52,507 bases of DNA, from the NCBI GenBank assembly GCA_944384905.1, contig CALWVE010000037.1, positions 1-52,507 on the forward strand, written 5' to 3'. Under the pieces are notes generated by a model that searched no databases, was not told the DNA's origin, and saw nothing but the letters and a program-made list of their open reading frames with translations. Of the stretch, positions 1 through 6,964 are shown in pieces. Source of the stretch: an uncultured Clostridia bacterium (lineage in GTDB: Bacteria > Bacillota > Clostridia > Oscillospirales > Acutalibacteraceae). The position numbers were made by a program, and so were the translations under genes. How positions within the stretch are numbered: position 1 is the first letter of the stretch; every line of letters begins with the position of its first letter.

Positions 1-212
1 TCGTCCAGGTCTTCGCTGCCGCTACGGTCGGCGCCTTGTTTGTGTGCCACTGGCACACGGCGCCCTTTTTCAAAAGGTGGTGGGGTGAAGGGGCGAAGCC
101 CTTCCCGCTCTCCGCAGAGAGCGGAACGCTTTTGCCTCCATAAACGCAGGAAGGTAGAAAGAAACGTCAGGGGGACGTTTCTTTCGTAGGGAACCCTCGC
201 CGGGGGTTCCCT
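1..212 (+). repeat. Palindromic element A, copy 1 (A1), with extra 5' hairpins
   Basis: Intergenic array of hairpins. An outer GGCGCC pair (30-35/59-64) encloses GTGTGCC/GGCACAC (42-48/52-58). The element-A modules follow: GAAGGG/CCCTTC (87-92/99-104), CCGCTCTC/GAGAGCGG with loop CGCA (105-124), a conserved linker (125-156), GAAAGAAACGTC and its complement (157-168/174-185), and AGGGAACCC/GGGTTCCCT with loop TCGCCGG (188-212). The same order of modules recurs at 13773-13924, 27797-27970 and, inverted, 873-1042. No gene is evident in the first 400 bases. The 5' limit of the element is uncertain because it runs toward the window edge. Confidence 0.8.
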
Positions 213-217
213 GTGCG

Positions 218-341
218 GCGGAGAACCTCCGCTCGTAAGTCGCGGATAAAGCTTTTAACAAAAATGTAGCTTATGTCGCGCGACTTGAGCTTTAAATTTG
301 ATTGCAACCTACCCGCGACGTATCCTGCGGCGGTTCGCCGC
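218..341 (-). repeat. Palindromic element B, copy 1 (B1), with hairpin-capped inverted ends
   Basis: MITE-like element. The left end is a hairpin GCGGAG-AAC-CTCCGC (218-232) followed by GTAAGTCGCGGAT. The right end, read on the minus strand, is a hairpin GCGGCG-AAC-CGCCGC (341-327) followed by GGATACGTCGCGGGT. The two ends are therefore imperfect inverted repeats of about 30 bp. The core (minus strand) carries AAGTCGCGCGACA, matching AAGTCGCGCGGCAGA in the other copies. It lies directly against A1 on its left and against the predicted promoter of the DtxR-type gene on its right. Confidence 0.8.
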
Positions 342-342
342 C

Positions 343-371
343 TTGCAATTCGGGGGCGAACGTGTTAAAAT
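343..371 (+). promoter_or_regulatory. Predicted promoter of the DtxR-type gene
   Basis: TTGCAA (343-348) and TAAAAT (366-371) are 17 nt apart. The -35 box starts 1-2 nt after the terminal hairpin of element B1, so that repeat sets the upstream border of the promoter. Confidence 0.5.
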
Positions 372-407
372 AACTAAAATACAAAAGAAAAGGAGGAGTC
401 CGTACCT

Positions 408-776
408 GTGAAAATTCTGGAGTCGGGAGAAAATTATCTGGAAACGATTCTGATGCTTTCTCAGAAAAACGGCGAGGTCCGTTCGATTGATATTGTCAAC
501 GAGATGAATTTTTCCAAACCCAGCGTCAGTGTGGCCATGAAACAGTTCCGCGAAAACGGATACATTCTGATGGACGAAAACGGGTATATCTCCCTTACGG
601 AAAAAGGACTAGCGATTGCGGAAAAAGTTTATGAGCGGCATACGGTGCTTACAAAATGCCTGATGAAGTTGGGTGTGAGCGAAGAAACCGCCAAAAAAGA
701 CGCCTGCCGGATTGAACACGATTTAAGTGACGAGACATTTGAAAAAATTAAAGCGGCCTGCGAATGCAAAGGCTGA
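408..776 (+). CDS. DtxR/MntR-family metal-dependent transcriptional repressor
   Basis: This 122-aa protein has an N-terminal winged helix-turn-helix (about residues 5-65) and the metal-binding dimerisation domain (about 66-120). It lacks the C-terminal SH3/FeoA-like domain of long DtxR proteins, so it is MntR-sized. The visible ligand pattern is nevertheless DtxR-like: E12, H78 and a C100-x2-E103-H104 cluster, where MntR has Glu in place of the Cys, and N9 stands where MntR has Asp. I infer an iron-responsive rather than manganese-responsive repressor. The GTG start at 408 is chosen because AGGAGG lies at 391-396. No metal transporter gene is next to it; any target lies outside the window. 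Confidence 0.88.
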   Translation: MKILESGENYLETILMLSQKNGEVRSIDIVNEMNFSKPSVSVAMKQFRENGYILMDENGYISLTEKGLAIAEKVYERHTVLTKCLMKLGVSEETAKKDACRIEHDLSDETFEKIKAACECKG

Positions 777-787
777 ACAAAACCGTA

Positions 788-823
788 AAAAATCCCTGCA
801 CACACTTAGTGATGCAGGGATTT
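788..823 (+). terminator. Hairpin terminator after the DtxR-type gene
   Basis: An 11-bp stem AAATCCCTGCA/TGCAGGGATTT (790-800/813-823) begins 13 nt after the stop codon. Its arms are nearly the same as those of the hairpin at 1050-1084. Confidence 0.7.
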
Positions 824-872
824 GCTTTATCTCAAAAAATAGGTGTAATTGTTAGACTGCTGCTTAATAAAA

Positions 873-1042
873 GGGAAACCCCCGACGAGGGTTTCCCCTC
901 AAAACAGTCCACCGGACTGTTTTTTCACCCTTTCCTGCGTTTATGGAGGCAAAAGAGTTCCGCTCTCTGCGGAGAGCGGCCAAAGGCTCTGCCTTTGGAA
1001 ACCGCAAACCTTTGAAAAGGTTTGATCCAAACTTTTACGTTT
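873..1042 (-). repeat. Palindromic element A, copy 2 (A2), inverted
   Basis: Read on the minus strand, the modules are AAACCTTT/AAAGGTTT (1023-1006), CCAAAGGC/GCCTTTGG (998-980), CCGCTCTC/GAGAGCGG with loop CGCA (979-960), a linker, AAAACAGTCC/GGACTGTTTT (923-901), and GGGAAACCC/GGGTTTCCC (897-873). It is nearly identical to the plus-strand copy at 27797-27970, apart from paired changes such as CCGCTCTC/GAGAGCGG against CCGCTTTC/GAAAGCGG. It sits between two convergent genes and is flanked by two copies of one terminator hairpin. Confidence 0.85.
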
Positions 1043-1048
1043 ATCGAT

Positions 1049-1085
1049 AAAAAATCCCTGCATCAAATGTGTGCAGGGATTTTTG
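1049..1085. terminator. Second copy of the terminator hairpin, on the other side of A2
   Basis: A 13-bp stem AAAAATCCCTGCA/TGCAGGGATTTTT (1050-1062/1072-1084). It is A/T-flanked on both sides, so it could serve the minus-strand gene ending at 1101 as well as plus-strand transcripts. Confidence 0.7.
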
Positions 1086-1100
1086 TTATCATCAGCAGAA

Positions 1101-2612
1101 TTAGAATTCAGCCGGCAGCGGTCCGGTTTCGCCTACCCAAACGGGCGTGACGAAAGCCCAGTGGCCGTTTTTCTGTGCGACTTCCAGATGATAGAAAGCC
1201 GGTGCGCTGTCGTCGTCTTCGAATACACAGCGGGTTTCATAGCGGGCGCACGGAATGGCGCGATGTACCTTGTACGCGTTGGAGTGCCACGGCTTCATGT
1301 GTTCGCTGTAACCATAGGCGCACAGTTCGCCCAGCGTGGAGGTCTTTTCGTGGCCGTTGACGGTAATCGTCACCTGCGTGTCTTTGTCGCCTTCGATTTC
1401 CACAATCACGGCGCTTGTAGACGGGTGCAGGGTGGAAACGTTTTTCAGCGTGAAGCACTGCCAGGTACAGGCGGAATCATCCAGCGAAAGGATGCGGTTA
1501 TCCAGATCGTTCACATCGTCAAAGCCGGTGGTATCGGTGGTGGAGGGGGCCAGCACACTGCGGCCGCGGAAGCACGGCTCAGCCGCCAGAATCTGTCCGC
1601 CCTTCACGCGCAGGGCGCCGTCCCAGCGGAAAGCTTCTTCGGTGTTGTTGCCCCAGCCCATTTCCACGCGCAGTTTGAAACGGTTGTCGTGCGGCATGGC
1701 GCGCAGCATTTCCCCGTTTACAACCTGAATGGGACGCAGGTTTTTATACAGAACGATCTTATCGATATCGTAGCCGCCGCTGACAAACCATTCGATCTTG
1801 CGGCGGGCGGTCAGGGGCAGAATATCGCCCATCATGCCGTCGTTGACGTTCAGGGTGCAGGCGATGCGGTCGCCGGTTACGGCGTAGGTGTGGCGGCTGA
1901 GGAAAGCATTCCACAAAGCGGCGCGGGTCTTTTCCTCGGCCAGCGCGGCCAGCTTGCCGTCGCCGTAGGAACCGGGATAACCGGCGTGGTGGTCGGTGGA
2001 ACCGACAAAACCGAAGTGATGGCCGCGGCGCAGGCCTTCATACACCGTGTTGCGCGTGTCGCGCGGACCCATGTTGTGGTAGTAGGCGAAAGGAGCCGTT
2101 TCACTCATGGCGCAGCCGTGTTTGGAGCAGACTTCGATCAGCGGGGTAACGGTTTCGTCGTACAGATCCCAGTTGATGCCGCGATAGCCCGGGGTGTAGC
2201 CGATATGATGGCCGACGGTAAGGGCTGGTACGCCGGCGGCTTCTCTCAGCGCGGCGGGGCTGTCACGGTAGACGAGCGGCAGGTCGTCGCTGGGGGAAAC
2301 GATGTGGTGATCGCCGTACAGGCTGGAATGCATCTCATAGGCCTGGAAAGTGACCAGCTTATCGCCGTTGGCGGCGGCCACTTCGGCGCGAACGTCTTCC
2401 CAGTGATCGCGCAGCTTTTTAAAGCCAACTTCGTGGAAATCGATGGTGAAAGCCGTTTCAGGGTTGCGTTCCATAATATCGGGCCACATAGCGTGTCCGG
2501 TTACGGCGCAGAAATCGAGGTGATCGGCGGCACGGCGCAGGGCATTGGCCTGGCTGCCGTAGCCGTAGGTAATCCCGCAATGGTTGTGCAGGTCTCCCCA
2601 GTAAGTTTTCAT
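1101..2612 (-). CDS. DUF3604/PHP-like metal-dependent hydrolase
   Basis: A 503-aa soluble protein that opens with YWGDLHNHCGITYG (residues 4-17), the metal-binding DLHxH start of PHP-like hydrolases. Further candidate metal ligands are in GHHIG (about 130) and GSTDHH (about 208). This arrangement fits the DUF3604 family, whose members often sit in carbohydrate loci; the substrate is unknown. The ATG is preceded by AAGGAGG. No signal peptide is visible. An inverted repeat 44 nt upstream suggests its own regulation. It is not closely coupled to its neighbours. Confidence 0.75.
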   Translation of the reverse strand: MKTYWGDLHNHCGITYGYGSQANALRRAADHLDFCAVTGHAMWPDIMERNPETAFTIDFHEVGFKKLRDHWEDVRAEVAAANGDKLVTFQAYEMHSSLYGDHHIVSPSDDLPLVYRDSPAALREAAGVPALTVGHHIGYTPGYRGINWDLYDETVTPLIEVCSKHGCAMSETAPFAYYHNMGPRDTRNTVYEGLRRGHHFGFVGSTDHHAGYPGSYGDGKLAALAEEKTRAALWNAFLSRHTYAVTGDRIACTLNVNDGMMGDILPLTARRKIEWFVSGGYDIDKIVLYKNLRPIQVVNGEMLRAMPHDNRFKLRVEMGWGNNTEEAFRWDGALRVKGGQILAAEPCFRGRSVLAPSTTDTTGFDDVNDLDNRILSLDDSACTWQCFTLKNVSTLHPSTSAVIVEIEGDKDTQVTITVNGHEKTSTLGELCAYGYSEHMKPWHSNAYKVHRAIPCARYETRCVFEDDDSAPAFYHLEVAQKNGHWAFVTPVWVGETGPLPAEF

Positions 2613-2655
2613 GTCAAAATCCTCCTTATAAGTGATAACGATATATAAAATTGGG

Positions 2656-2677
2656 ATTGTTCAAAACTTGGAACAAT
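2656..2677. promoter_or_regulatory. Operator-like inverted repeat upstream of the DUF3604 gene
   Basis: Perfect 7-bp inverted repeat ATTGTTC/GAACAAT separated by 8 nt (2656-2662/2671-2677), 44-65 nt before the minus-strand start. The spacing suits a dimeric repressor. I could not identify a convincing -35/-10 pair here. Confidence 0.4.
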
Positions 2678-2702
2678 ATATTGCGTGAAAATTTGTTGGC
2701 GA

Positions 2703-2843
2703 CAGGGAACCCCCGGCGAGACGGGGAGTCCCCGCTGACAATTCACGAATCCGGCATAAAGCAAATGATAATCATCTGCCGCGTGACTTTGGTTTTCAAA
2801 TAAATTTAGCTTACCCGCGAAGTATCCAGCGGCGGTTCGCCGC
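2703..2843 (-). repeat. Palindromic element B, copy 2 (B2), inverted
   Basis: Minus strand, left end: hairpin GCGGCG-AAC-CGCCGC (843-829 of the 2000s) then GGATACTTCGCGGGT. Core: AAAGTCACGCGGCAGA. Right end: hairpin CGGGG/CCCCG (2722-2726/2730-2734), flanked by TGACAATTCACGAAT on the element side. About 145 nt align with B4 (38286-38425) in opposite orientation. Its outer limit is 3 nt from the stop codon of the DUF3006-like gene. Confidence 0.82.
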
Positions 2844-2846
2844 TAT

Positions 2847-3008
2847 TTAAAGCAGCGTATAACTGAAAAGCTCGTAATGCAGCCGTGAACCCAGATCGGT
2901 TCCCTCCGGCAGCAGCGCCAGCGCGATAAACATCTCGCCGCCTGCTTCGTCTTCCAAAATGGCGTATTCGCCCTCGATGCGCTTTACGATGTAATCTTTC
3001 GGTTCCAT
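2847..3008 (-). CDS. Small DUF3006-like protein
   Basis: A 53-aa ORF starting MEPKDYIVKRIEGEYAILE and rich in acidic residues, with a conserved-looking LLPEGTDLGS segment. The pattern (RxEGxYAVLE, then LPxG) resembles DUF3006, small beta-rich proteins of unknown function. AAGGAGG lies just before the ATG and overlaps the stop codon of the upstream HAD gene (9 nt between stop and start), so translation is probably coupled. The stop codon is followed after 3 nt by repeat B2. The domain match is by eye only. Confidence 0.7.
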   Translation of the reverse strand: MEPKDYIVKRIEGEYAILEDEAGGEMFIALALLPEGTDLGSRLHYELFSYTLL

Positions 3009-3017
3009 TTTTCCTCC

Positions 3018-3734
3018 TTAGTCCAAGGCGGGCAGCGTTTCCGCCCAGTTTTTCACATCTTCCAGTGTGCCGTGCGGAAAAGCTGCAAGATCGATCTGCT
3101 TTTCGTTTTCAAGGAAATCGGTGACCAGGAAAGGCTCGATTCCCAGCGTAGCCGCGCTCATGTCGTCGCTGGTGTTGTTGCCGATCATCCGGCACTGATC
3201 CGGCGTTTTGCCGATCGTTTTCAGAATTTCTTCGAAATAGCGCGGGTTCGGTTTGCAGAAACGGCTGTTGTCATAGGTGGTGACGAGCGAGAAGTCTTCC
3301 GGCTTGAGATCGATCCAGCCCAGACGGGTTTTCACGGCTACCGGCGGAAACACCGGATTGGTCGCGAGAATCAGCGTATAGCCTTTGGCTTTCAGCGTGT
3401 CGATAATCGGGCGAGCCAAACCGTTCGGATGAGCGATTTCACGCACGGCATCGAATTCGCGGCCGTAAAAGTCGTTCATCTGCTCTTCCAGGCCATCGAG
3501 ATTGCGCGGAATTCGAGCAGAAAAAACTTGCCAGAAGCGTTCACGGTTCGTCATCGTTCCGTCGTTTGCGATCATGGCGTAGGTGCCTTTCCACACGCCG
3601 TCGATCAGCTCTTCTTTGGTATAGCCCAGCGGCGCAAAGCGCTTAACCAGCTGGGTGAAATACGCGCGGATAAACGTTTCCTGGTCCATGGGCAGCAGCG
3701 TGCCGTCCAGATCAAACAAAATGGTATCTTTCAT
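3018..3734 (-). CDS. HAD-superfamily hydrolase (phosphatase)
   Basis: A 238-aa haloacid-dehalogenase-type phosphatase. Motif I is FDLDGTL (catalytic D8 and D10), motif II is the Thr in LATNP (about 125), motif III the Lys in CKPNPRYF (about 165), and motif IV GNNTSDD (about 190). The long helical insert after motif I is a C1-type cap. The substrate cannot be read from the sequence; the neighbouring GH28-like gene makes a sugar phosphate plausible. It is the middle gene of a three-gene operon with 17 nt to the gene before it. Confidence 0.88.
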   Translation of the reverse strand: MKDTILFDLDGTLLPMDQETFIRAYFTQLVKRFAPLGYTKEELIDGVWKGTYAMIANDGTMTNRERFWQVFSARIPRNLDGLEEQMNDFYGREFDAVREIAHPNGLARPIIDTLKAKGYTLILATNPVFPPVAVKTRLGWIDLKPEDFSLVTTYDNSRFCKPNPRYFEEILKTIGKTPDQCRMIGNNTSDDMSAATLGIEPFLVTDFLENEKQIDLAAFPHGTLEDVKNWAETLPALD

Positions 3735-3751
3735 AAGGTCTCCTTTTGCGT

Positions 3752-4915
3752 TTATTTGGAAATGCGGCCGACTGTGAGTTCGGCAAAGTGATCGAGTTCG
3801 ATTAAATCTTCTTTTTTCTCCATCCGGAACGTTTGTCCGTCGGCAGTAATCGCGGTATTCAGCAGATTATGCGCGCATAAAGCTGTTCCGGGAACGGGCA
3901 AATTCAGCGGATTGATTTTTTTGAAGCCGGAAATTTTCAGCCCCTCGGCGTGCGATTCCAGCGCAAGGGCCGTGTGCAGCCGGGCGCGGGGACCGGTGGT
4001 GTCCGGATTGGGATTGGTGGGGTAGCAGGTCATGTCTTCGATTTGAAGATTTTCGATCCGGCCCACGCCATTTGGCATATCAGTTTCTTCAAATAACGGC
4101 GTGCGCATATAGCGTCCGGCGTCTGCGTTGATGGCGTTGCAGCGATAACCCGCGTAAATGCGGCGGAACGTGATGTTCCGGATAGCCGAAACGGTCGTCA
4201 GCAGACGGATGATGGTGTGGCAGTCCTCGGCGAACAGATCTTCAAATACGATATCTTCGATGTCGCCGCAGACCAGATCGCGGTTTTCCACGCGGGTGAG
4301 GAAATCGTCCGCGTTCAGGGCGATCAGGTCGTCGTTGGTCTGTCCTTTGGAAAGCGCGCGGATGCGGCGCACTTCGCCGTGGTGTACGTCTCCGCCGAAA
4401 TGCAGGCCGTCCTGGTTCCAGCCGAAAACATCGCTTAAGAAATCGATATCTTCAATGACAAAGTCTGAAATTTTGGCCATGCGGATGTTGTAGGTTACGG
4501 AATTGGCGACGACCAGCCGGCGCAGGGTCAAGCCCTTGATGTTGAAAAAGTGCAGCACCGTTCCCGAATAACCGTTTTCGTCGAAAATATCGGGTTTGGC
4601 GTTTTCGGGCAGACGGTTGCCGCCGTCCCATACGCCGCCGCAGATGGCAATATCGGTGTTGCCGTTTTCGTGATCGGCATTGGTCAGCAGAAAATCGCCG
4701 CGGTGCTTGCGCGGTCCGCTCAGGAAAATCCGGGCGGTCGCTTCGGCCGTCAGATGCGTGTGGGAAGGCACCCGCAGGGTAGCCGTCACACGATATAAGC
4801 CTGTGGGAATAAAAAGTTCGTGGCAGCCGCTGTCGAGCGCTGCCTGCAGGGCGGCTGTATCGTCGGCCATACCGTCGCCGATGACGCCCCAGTTTTTAAT
4901 ATTTTGAAGCTGCAT
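3752..4915 (-). CDS. GH28/pectate-lyase-superfamily right-handed beta-helix protein
   Basis: A 387-aa parallel beta-helix protein. It begins with the typical GVIGDGMADDTAALQAALD (about residues 9-28). GH28-like acidic clusters follow at NQDGLHFGG (about 169) and NDDLIAL (about 193), with repeated I/V-rich coils. The polygalacturonase signatures NTD and HG are only loosely matched, so the substrate may be a pectin-derived or other uronic-acid oligosaccharide. No signal peptide, so probably cytoplasmic. First gene of the operon with the HAD phosphatase, divergent from the TetR operon. Confidence 0.75.
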   Translation of the reverse strand: MQLQNIKNWGVIGDGMADDTAALQAALDSGCHELFIPTGLYRVTATLRVPSHTHLTAEATARIFLSGPRKHRGDFLLTNADHENGNTDIAICGGVWDGGNRLPENAKPDIFDENGYSGTVLHFFNIKGLTLRRLVVANSVTYNIRMAKISDFVIEDIDFLSDVFGWNQDGLHFGGDVHHGEVRRIRALSKGQTNDDLIALNADDFLTRVENRDLVCGDIEDIVFEDLFAEDCHTIIRLLTTVSAIRNITFRRIYAGYRCNAINADAGRYMRTPLFEETDMPNGVGRIENLQIEDMTCYPTNPNPDTTGPRARLHTALALESHAEGLKISGFKKINPLNLPVPGTALCAHNLLNTAITADGQTFRMEKKEDLIELDHFAELTVGRISK

Positions 4916-4946
4916 ACAAGAACTCCTCCGTGGTTGATCGCTTCTT

Positions 4947-4974
4947 ATTATACACGCTCCCTAAAAAAACGCAA
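4947..4974 (-). promoter_or_regulatory. Predicted promoter of the GH28-like operon
   Basis: On the minus strand, TTGCGT (4974-4969) and TATAAT (4952-4947) are 16 nt apart, about 32 nt before the start codon. Confidence 0.5.
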
Positions 4975-4999
4975 GTTTGCAAAAAAGTGCGATAGCCCC

Positions 5000-5044
5000 T
5001 TGACAATTGAGTGAGCAGGCATTATATTGTAACTATACGGTTAC
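5000..5044 (+). promoter_or_regulatory. Promoter of the TetR-nag operon with operator-like site at the start point
   Basis: Consensus promoter: TTGACA (5000-5005) and TATATT (5023-5028), 17 nt apart. The inverted repeat GTAAC/GTTAC (5029-5033/5040-5044) covers the expected transcription start, the position of an autorepressor site. Confidence 0.65.
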
Positions 5045-5067
5045 TTACTTATTTGGGAGGCGATTGA

Positions 5068-5685
5068 TTGGAACAGATTCAGGGACGCGCACAACGCACA
5101 AAAAACAGCATCCTGCGTGCGGCGGAACAGATTTTTGCCGCAAAGGGGATGGACGGAGCACGTGTTGACGAAATAGCGGAAGTCGCCGGCGCCAATAAAC
5201 GAATGATCTATGCTTATTACGGAAGTAAGGAGCAGTTATACGAAGCGGTTTTGGCCGCTGTTTACAGCCGCCTGCGCGAATGTGAAACGGCGCCTGTGGC
5301 AGACGAAGATCCTCGCCGTGCCATCCGCGCACTGGTGCATGCCTATTTTGTGTTTTTGAAGAATAATCCTTCTTATGTGCGGATGGTTATGTGGGAAAAC
5401 CTGTATGAAGCCCGCCATTTTGATGAAGGAGGGCTGATGGATGTACGAAGCCCCATCCGTCAGGCCATGCGTGATCTGCTGCGCCGCGGCAAAGCAACGG
5501 GTGTTTTCCGCATGGATGTGGAAGAAGAGCAGGTTTTGATGACGCTGTTTGCCTGTACATTCAATTACTTTTCCAACATTCACACGATGTCGCGTGTCAT
5601 GAAGCAGGATTTGCTTTCGGAAGAAGCGATGAACGCCCGTGAAGAAGACGTTGCACTGCTTTTGCAGCGGTATCTGGAACCGTAA
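5068..5685 (+). CDS. TetR/AcrR-family transcriptional regulator
   Basis: A 205-aa TetR-type repressor. The N-terminal helix-turn-helix spans about residues 12-62 (RVDEIAEVAGANKRMIYAYY, then SKEQLYEAV). The rest is the all-helical ligand-binding and dimerisation domain, with no recognised effector. The start is TTG at 5068, supported by GGGAGG at 5055-5060; no ATG is available there. It is the first gene of the nagA-nagB operon and follows a promoter with an inverted repeat at +1, so autoregulation and control of the amino-sugar genes are likely. Confidence 0.85.
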   Translation: MEQIQGRAQRTKNSILRAAEQIFAAKGMDGARVDEIAEVAGANKRMIYAYYGSKEQLYEAVLAAVYSRLRECETAPVADEDPRRAIRALVHAYFVFLKNNPSYVRMVMWENLYEARHFDEGGLMDVRSPIRQAMRDLLRRGKATGVFRMDVEEEQVLMTLFACTFNYFSNIHTMSRVMKQDLLSEEAMNAREEDVALLLQRYLEP

Positions 5686-5724
5686 ACCGGGGATTTTAAA
5701 AGCCGAAAGGCTTGGGAGGAGAAT

Positions 5725-6912
5725 ATGAGTACCTATACCTTGACAGGCGGACGCCTGATCACGCCGGTTCGCATCATCGAAAACGGCATGGTGGTTGTCT
5801 GCGAAGATAAGATTCAATATGCCGGTCCGTTTGATGCCGCACAGGTCTCGGGTCCGGTTACGGATGTAGGCGGGCAGTACATTTCGCCCGGCTGGATCGA
5901 TATGCATACCCACGGCGCGGGCGGCCATGATTTTACGGACGCCACCGAGGAAGCTTTTATCGGCTCGGCCAAAATGCACGGTATGCACGGTACGGCCGTG
6001 CTGCTGCCGACGTCGCTTTGCTGTTCGGATGACGAACTTTTCCATATGTTCGAAGTTTTCCGCCGGGTGAAAACGATCCGCGGAGAGGGCGCGGCTATGC
6101 CGGGTATGCATCTGGAAGGCCCGTTCTTTGCGCAGAGTCAGCGCGGCGCGCAGGACCCGCGCTATGTTTCCAATCCGGATAAAAAACGCTGGGAAGCGAT
6201 TCTGGCCGCGGGCGAGGGACTGATCCTTCGCTGGAGCAGCGCGCCGGAACTGCCGGGTGCGATGGAATTTGCACGCGAACTGCGCCGGCGCGGCATCGTT
6301 TCTTCGATTGCCCATACCGACGCGACGGACGCCGTGGTCTGCGAAGCCATTGAAAACGGCTATACGCATATCACCCACCTGTACAGCGGCATGAGCGCGC
6401 TGATCCGCATCAACTCTTACCGCTATCCGGGCGTGATCGAAAGCGGATTCCTGTTTGATGAACTGACCAGCGAAATTATCGCAGACGGCTGCCATCTGCC
6501 GGCCAGCCTGCTCCGCCATTGCTACCGCACGCTGGGCACCAACCGCCTGGCGATTGTCACCGATTCCATGCGCGGAGCCGGTATGCCCGACGGCGAAAGC
6601 GTCTTGGGCAGCCTGAAAGACGGCCAGCCGTGCATCATCGAAGACGGCGTGGCCAAACTGCCCGACCGCAGCGCCTTTGCGGGCAGCGTAGCCACGGCAG
6701 ACCGCCTGGTGCGCAATATGCGCGATCTGGCCGGCGCGCCCATCACCGACGCGGTAAAGATGATTACGCTCACGCCCGCCCGGATTCTGGGTCTTCGCAG
6801 CAAAGGCTATCTGGCCGCGGGTATGGACGCCGATCTTACGGTGTTCGATGACGACATCCATGTTTCGCGCACCGTTACGAGCGGCGTAACCGTTTTTGAC
6901 GCCGCACACTAA
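5725..6912 (+). CDS. nagA: N-acetylglucosamine-6-phosphate deacetylase
   Basis: A 395-aa amidohydrolase-superfamily enzyme that deacetylates N-acetylglucosamine 6-phosphate in the cytoplasm. All expected positions are present: H61 and H63 (MHTHG), E131 (HLEGPF), H197 (AHTDA), H218 (THLYSGM) and catalytic D280 (VTDSM), at nearly the same numbers as in E. coli NagA. A small hairpin with a GAAA tetraloop (AAGCC/GGCTT, 5700-5713) lies just before its ribosome binding site. Followed by a NagB-family gene after 52 nt. Confidence 0.93.
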   Translation: MSTYTLTGGRLITPVRIIENGMVVVCEDKIQYAGPFDAAQVSGPVTDVGGQYISPGWIDMHTHGAGGHDFTDATEEAFIGSAKMHGMHGTAVLLPTSLCCSDDELFHMFEVFRRVKTIRGEGAAMPGMHLEGPFFAQSQRGAQDPRYVSNPDKKRWEAILAAGEGLILRWSSAPELPGAMEFARELRRRGIVSSIAHTDATDAVVCEAIENGYTHITHLYSGMSALIRINSYRYPGVIESGFLFDELTSEIIADGCHLPASLLRHCYRTLGTNRLAIVTDSMRGAGMPDGESVLGSLKDGQPCIIEDGVAKLPDRSAFAGSVATADRLVRNMRDLAGAPITDAVKMITLTPARILGLRSKGYLAAGMDADLTVFDDDIHVSRTVTSGVTVFDAAH

Positions 6913-6964
6913 TTTTTGCCAAACGCGTCCGGCATCAAGGCCGGCGTGAAGGAGGATATTGTAT

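Noticed and set aside
1..60. 3' end of a gene entering from the left edge
   Set aside because: No open frame with coding character; the sequence is made of palindromes (GGCGCC and GTGTGCC arms) that belong to the repeat island.
70..261. Minus-strand ORF of 63 codons across element A1/B1
   Set aside because: It reads through the hairpin repeats, has no good ribosome binding site, and similar short ORFs arise in each repeat copy by chance.
764..1015. ORF of 83 codons after the DtxR-type gene
   Set aside because: It overlaps the end of that gene and then runs through the terminator and element A2; no coding signature.
873..1042. Element A as an ordinary terminator or as a CRISPR array
   Set aside because: There are five different hairpins in fixed order with a conserved linker and no T-run after the last; there are no equal repeats with unique spacers.
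1071..2648. Long plus-strand ORFs (up to 525 codons) opposite the DUF3604 gene, and similar very long ORFs opposite nagA, lacZ, GH29, glgD/glgA and others
   Set aside because: Mirror frames of GC-rich coding genes; the proteins have no domain, and the opposite strand carries a clear family member.
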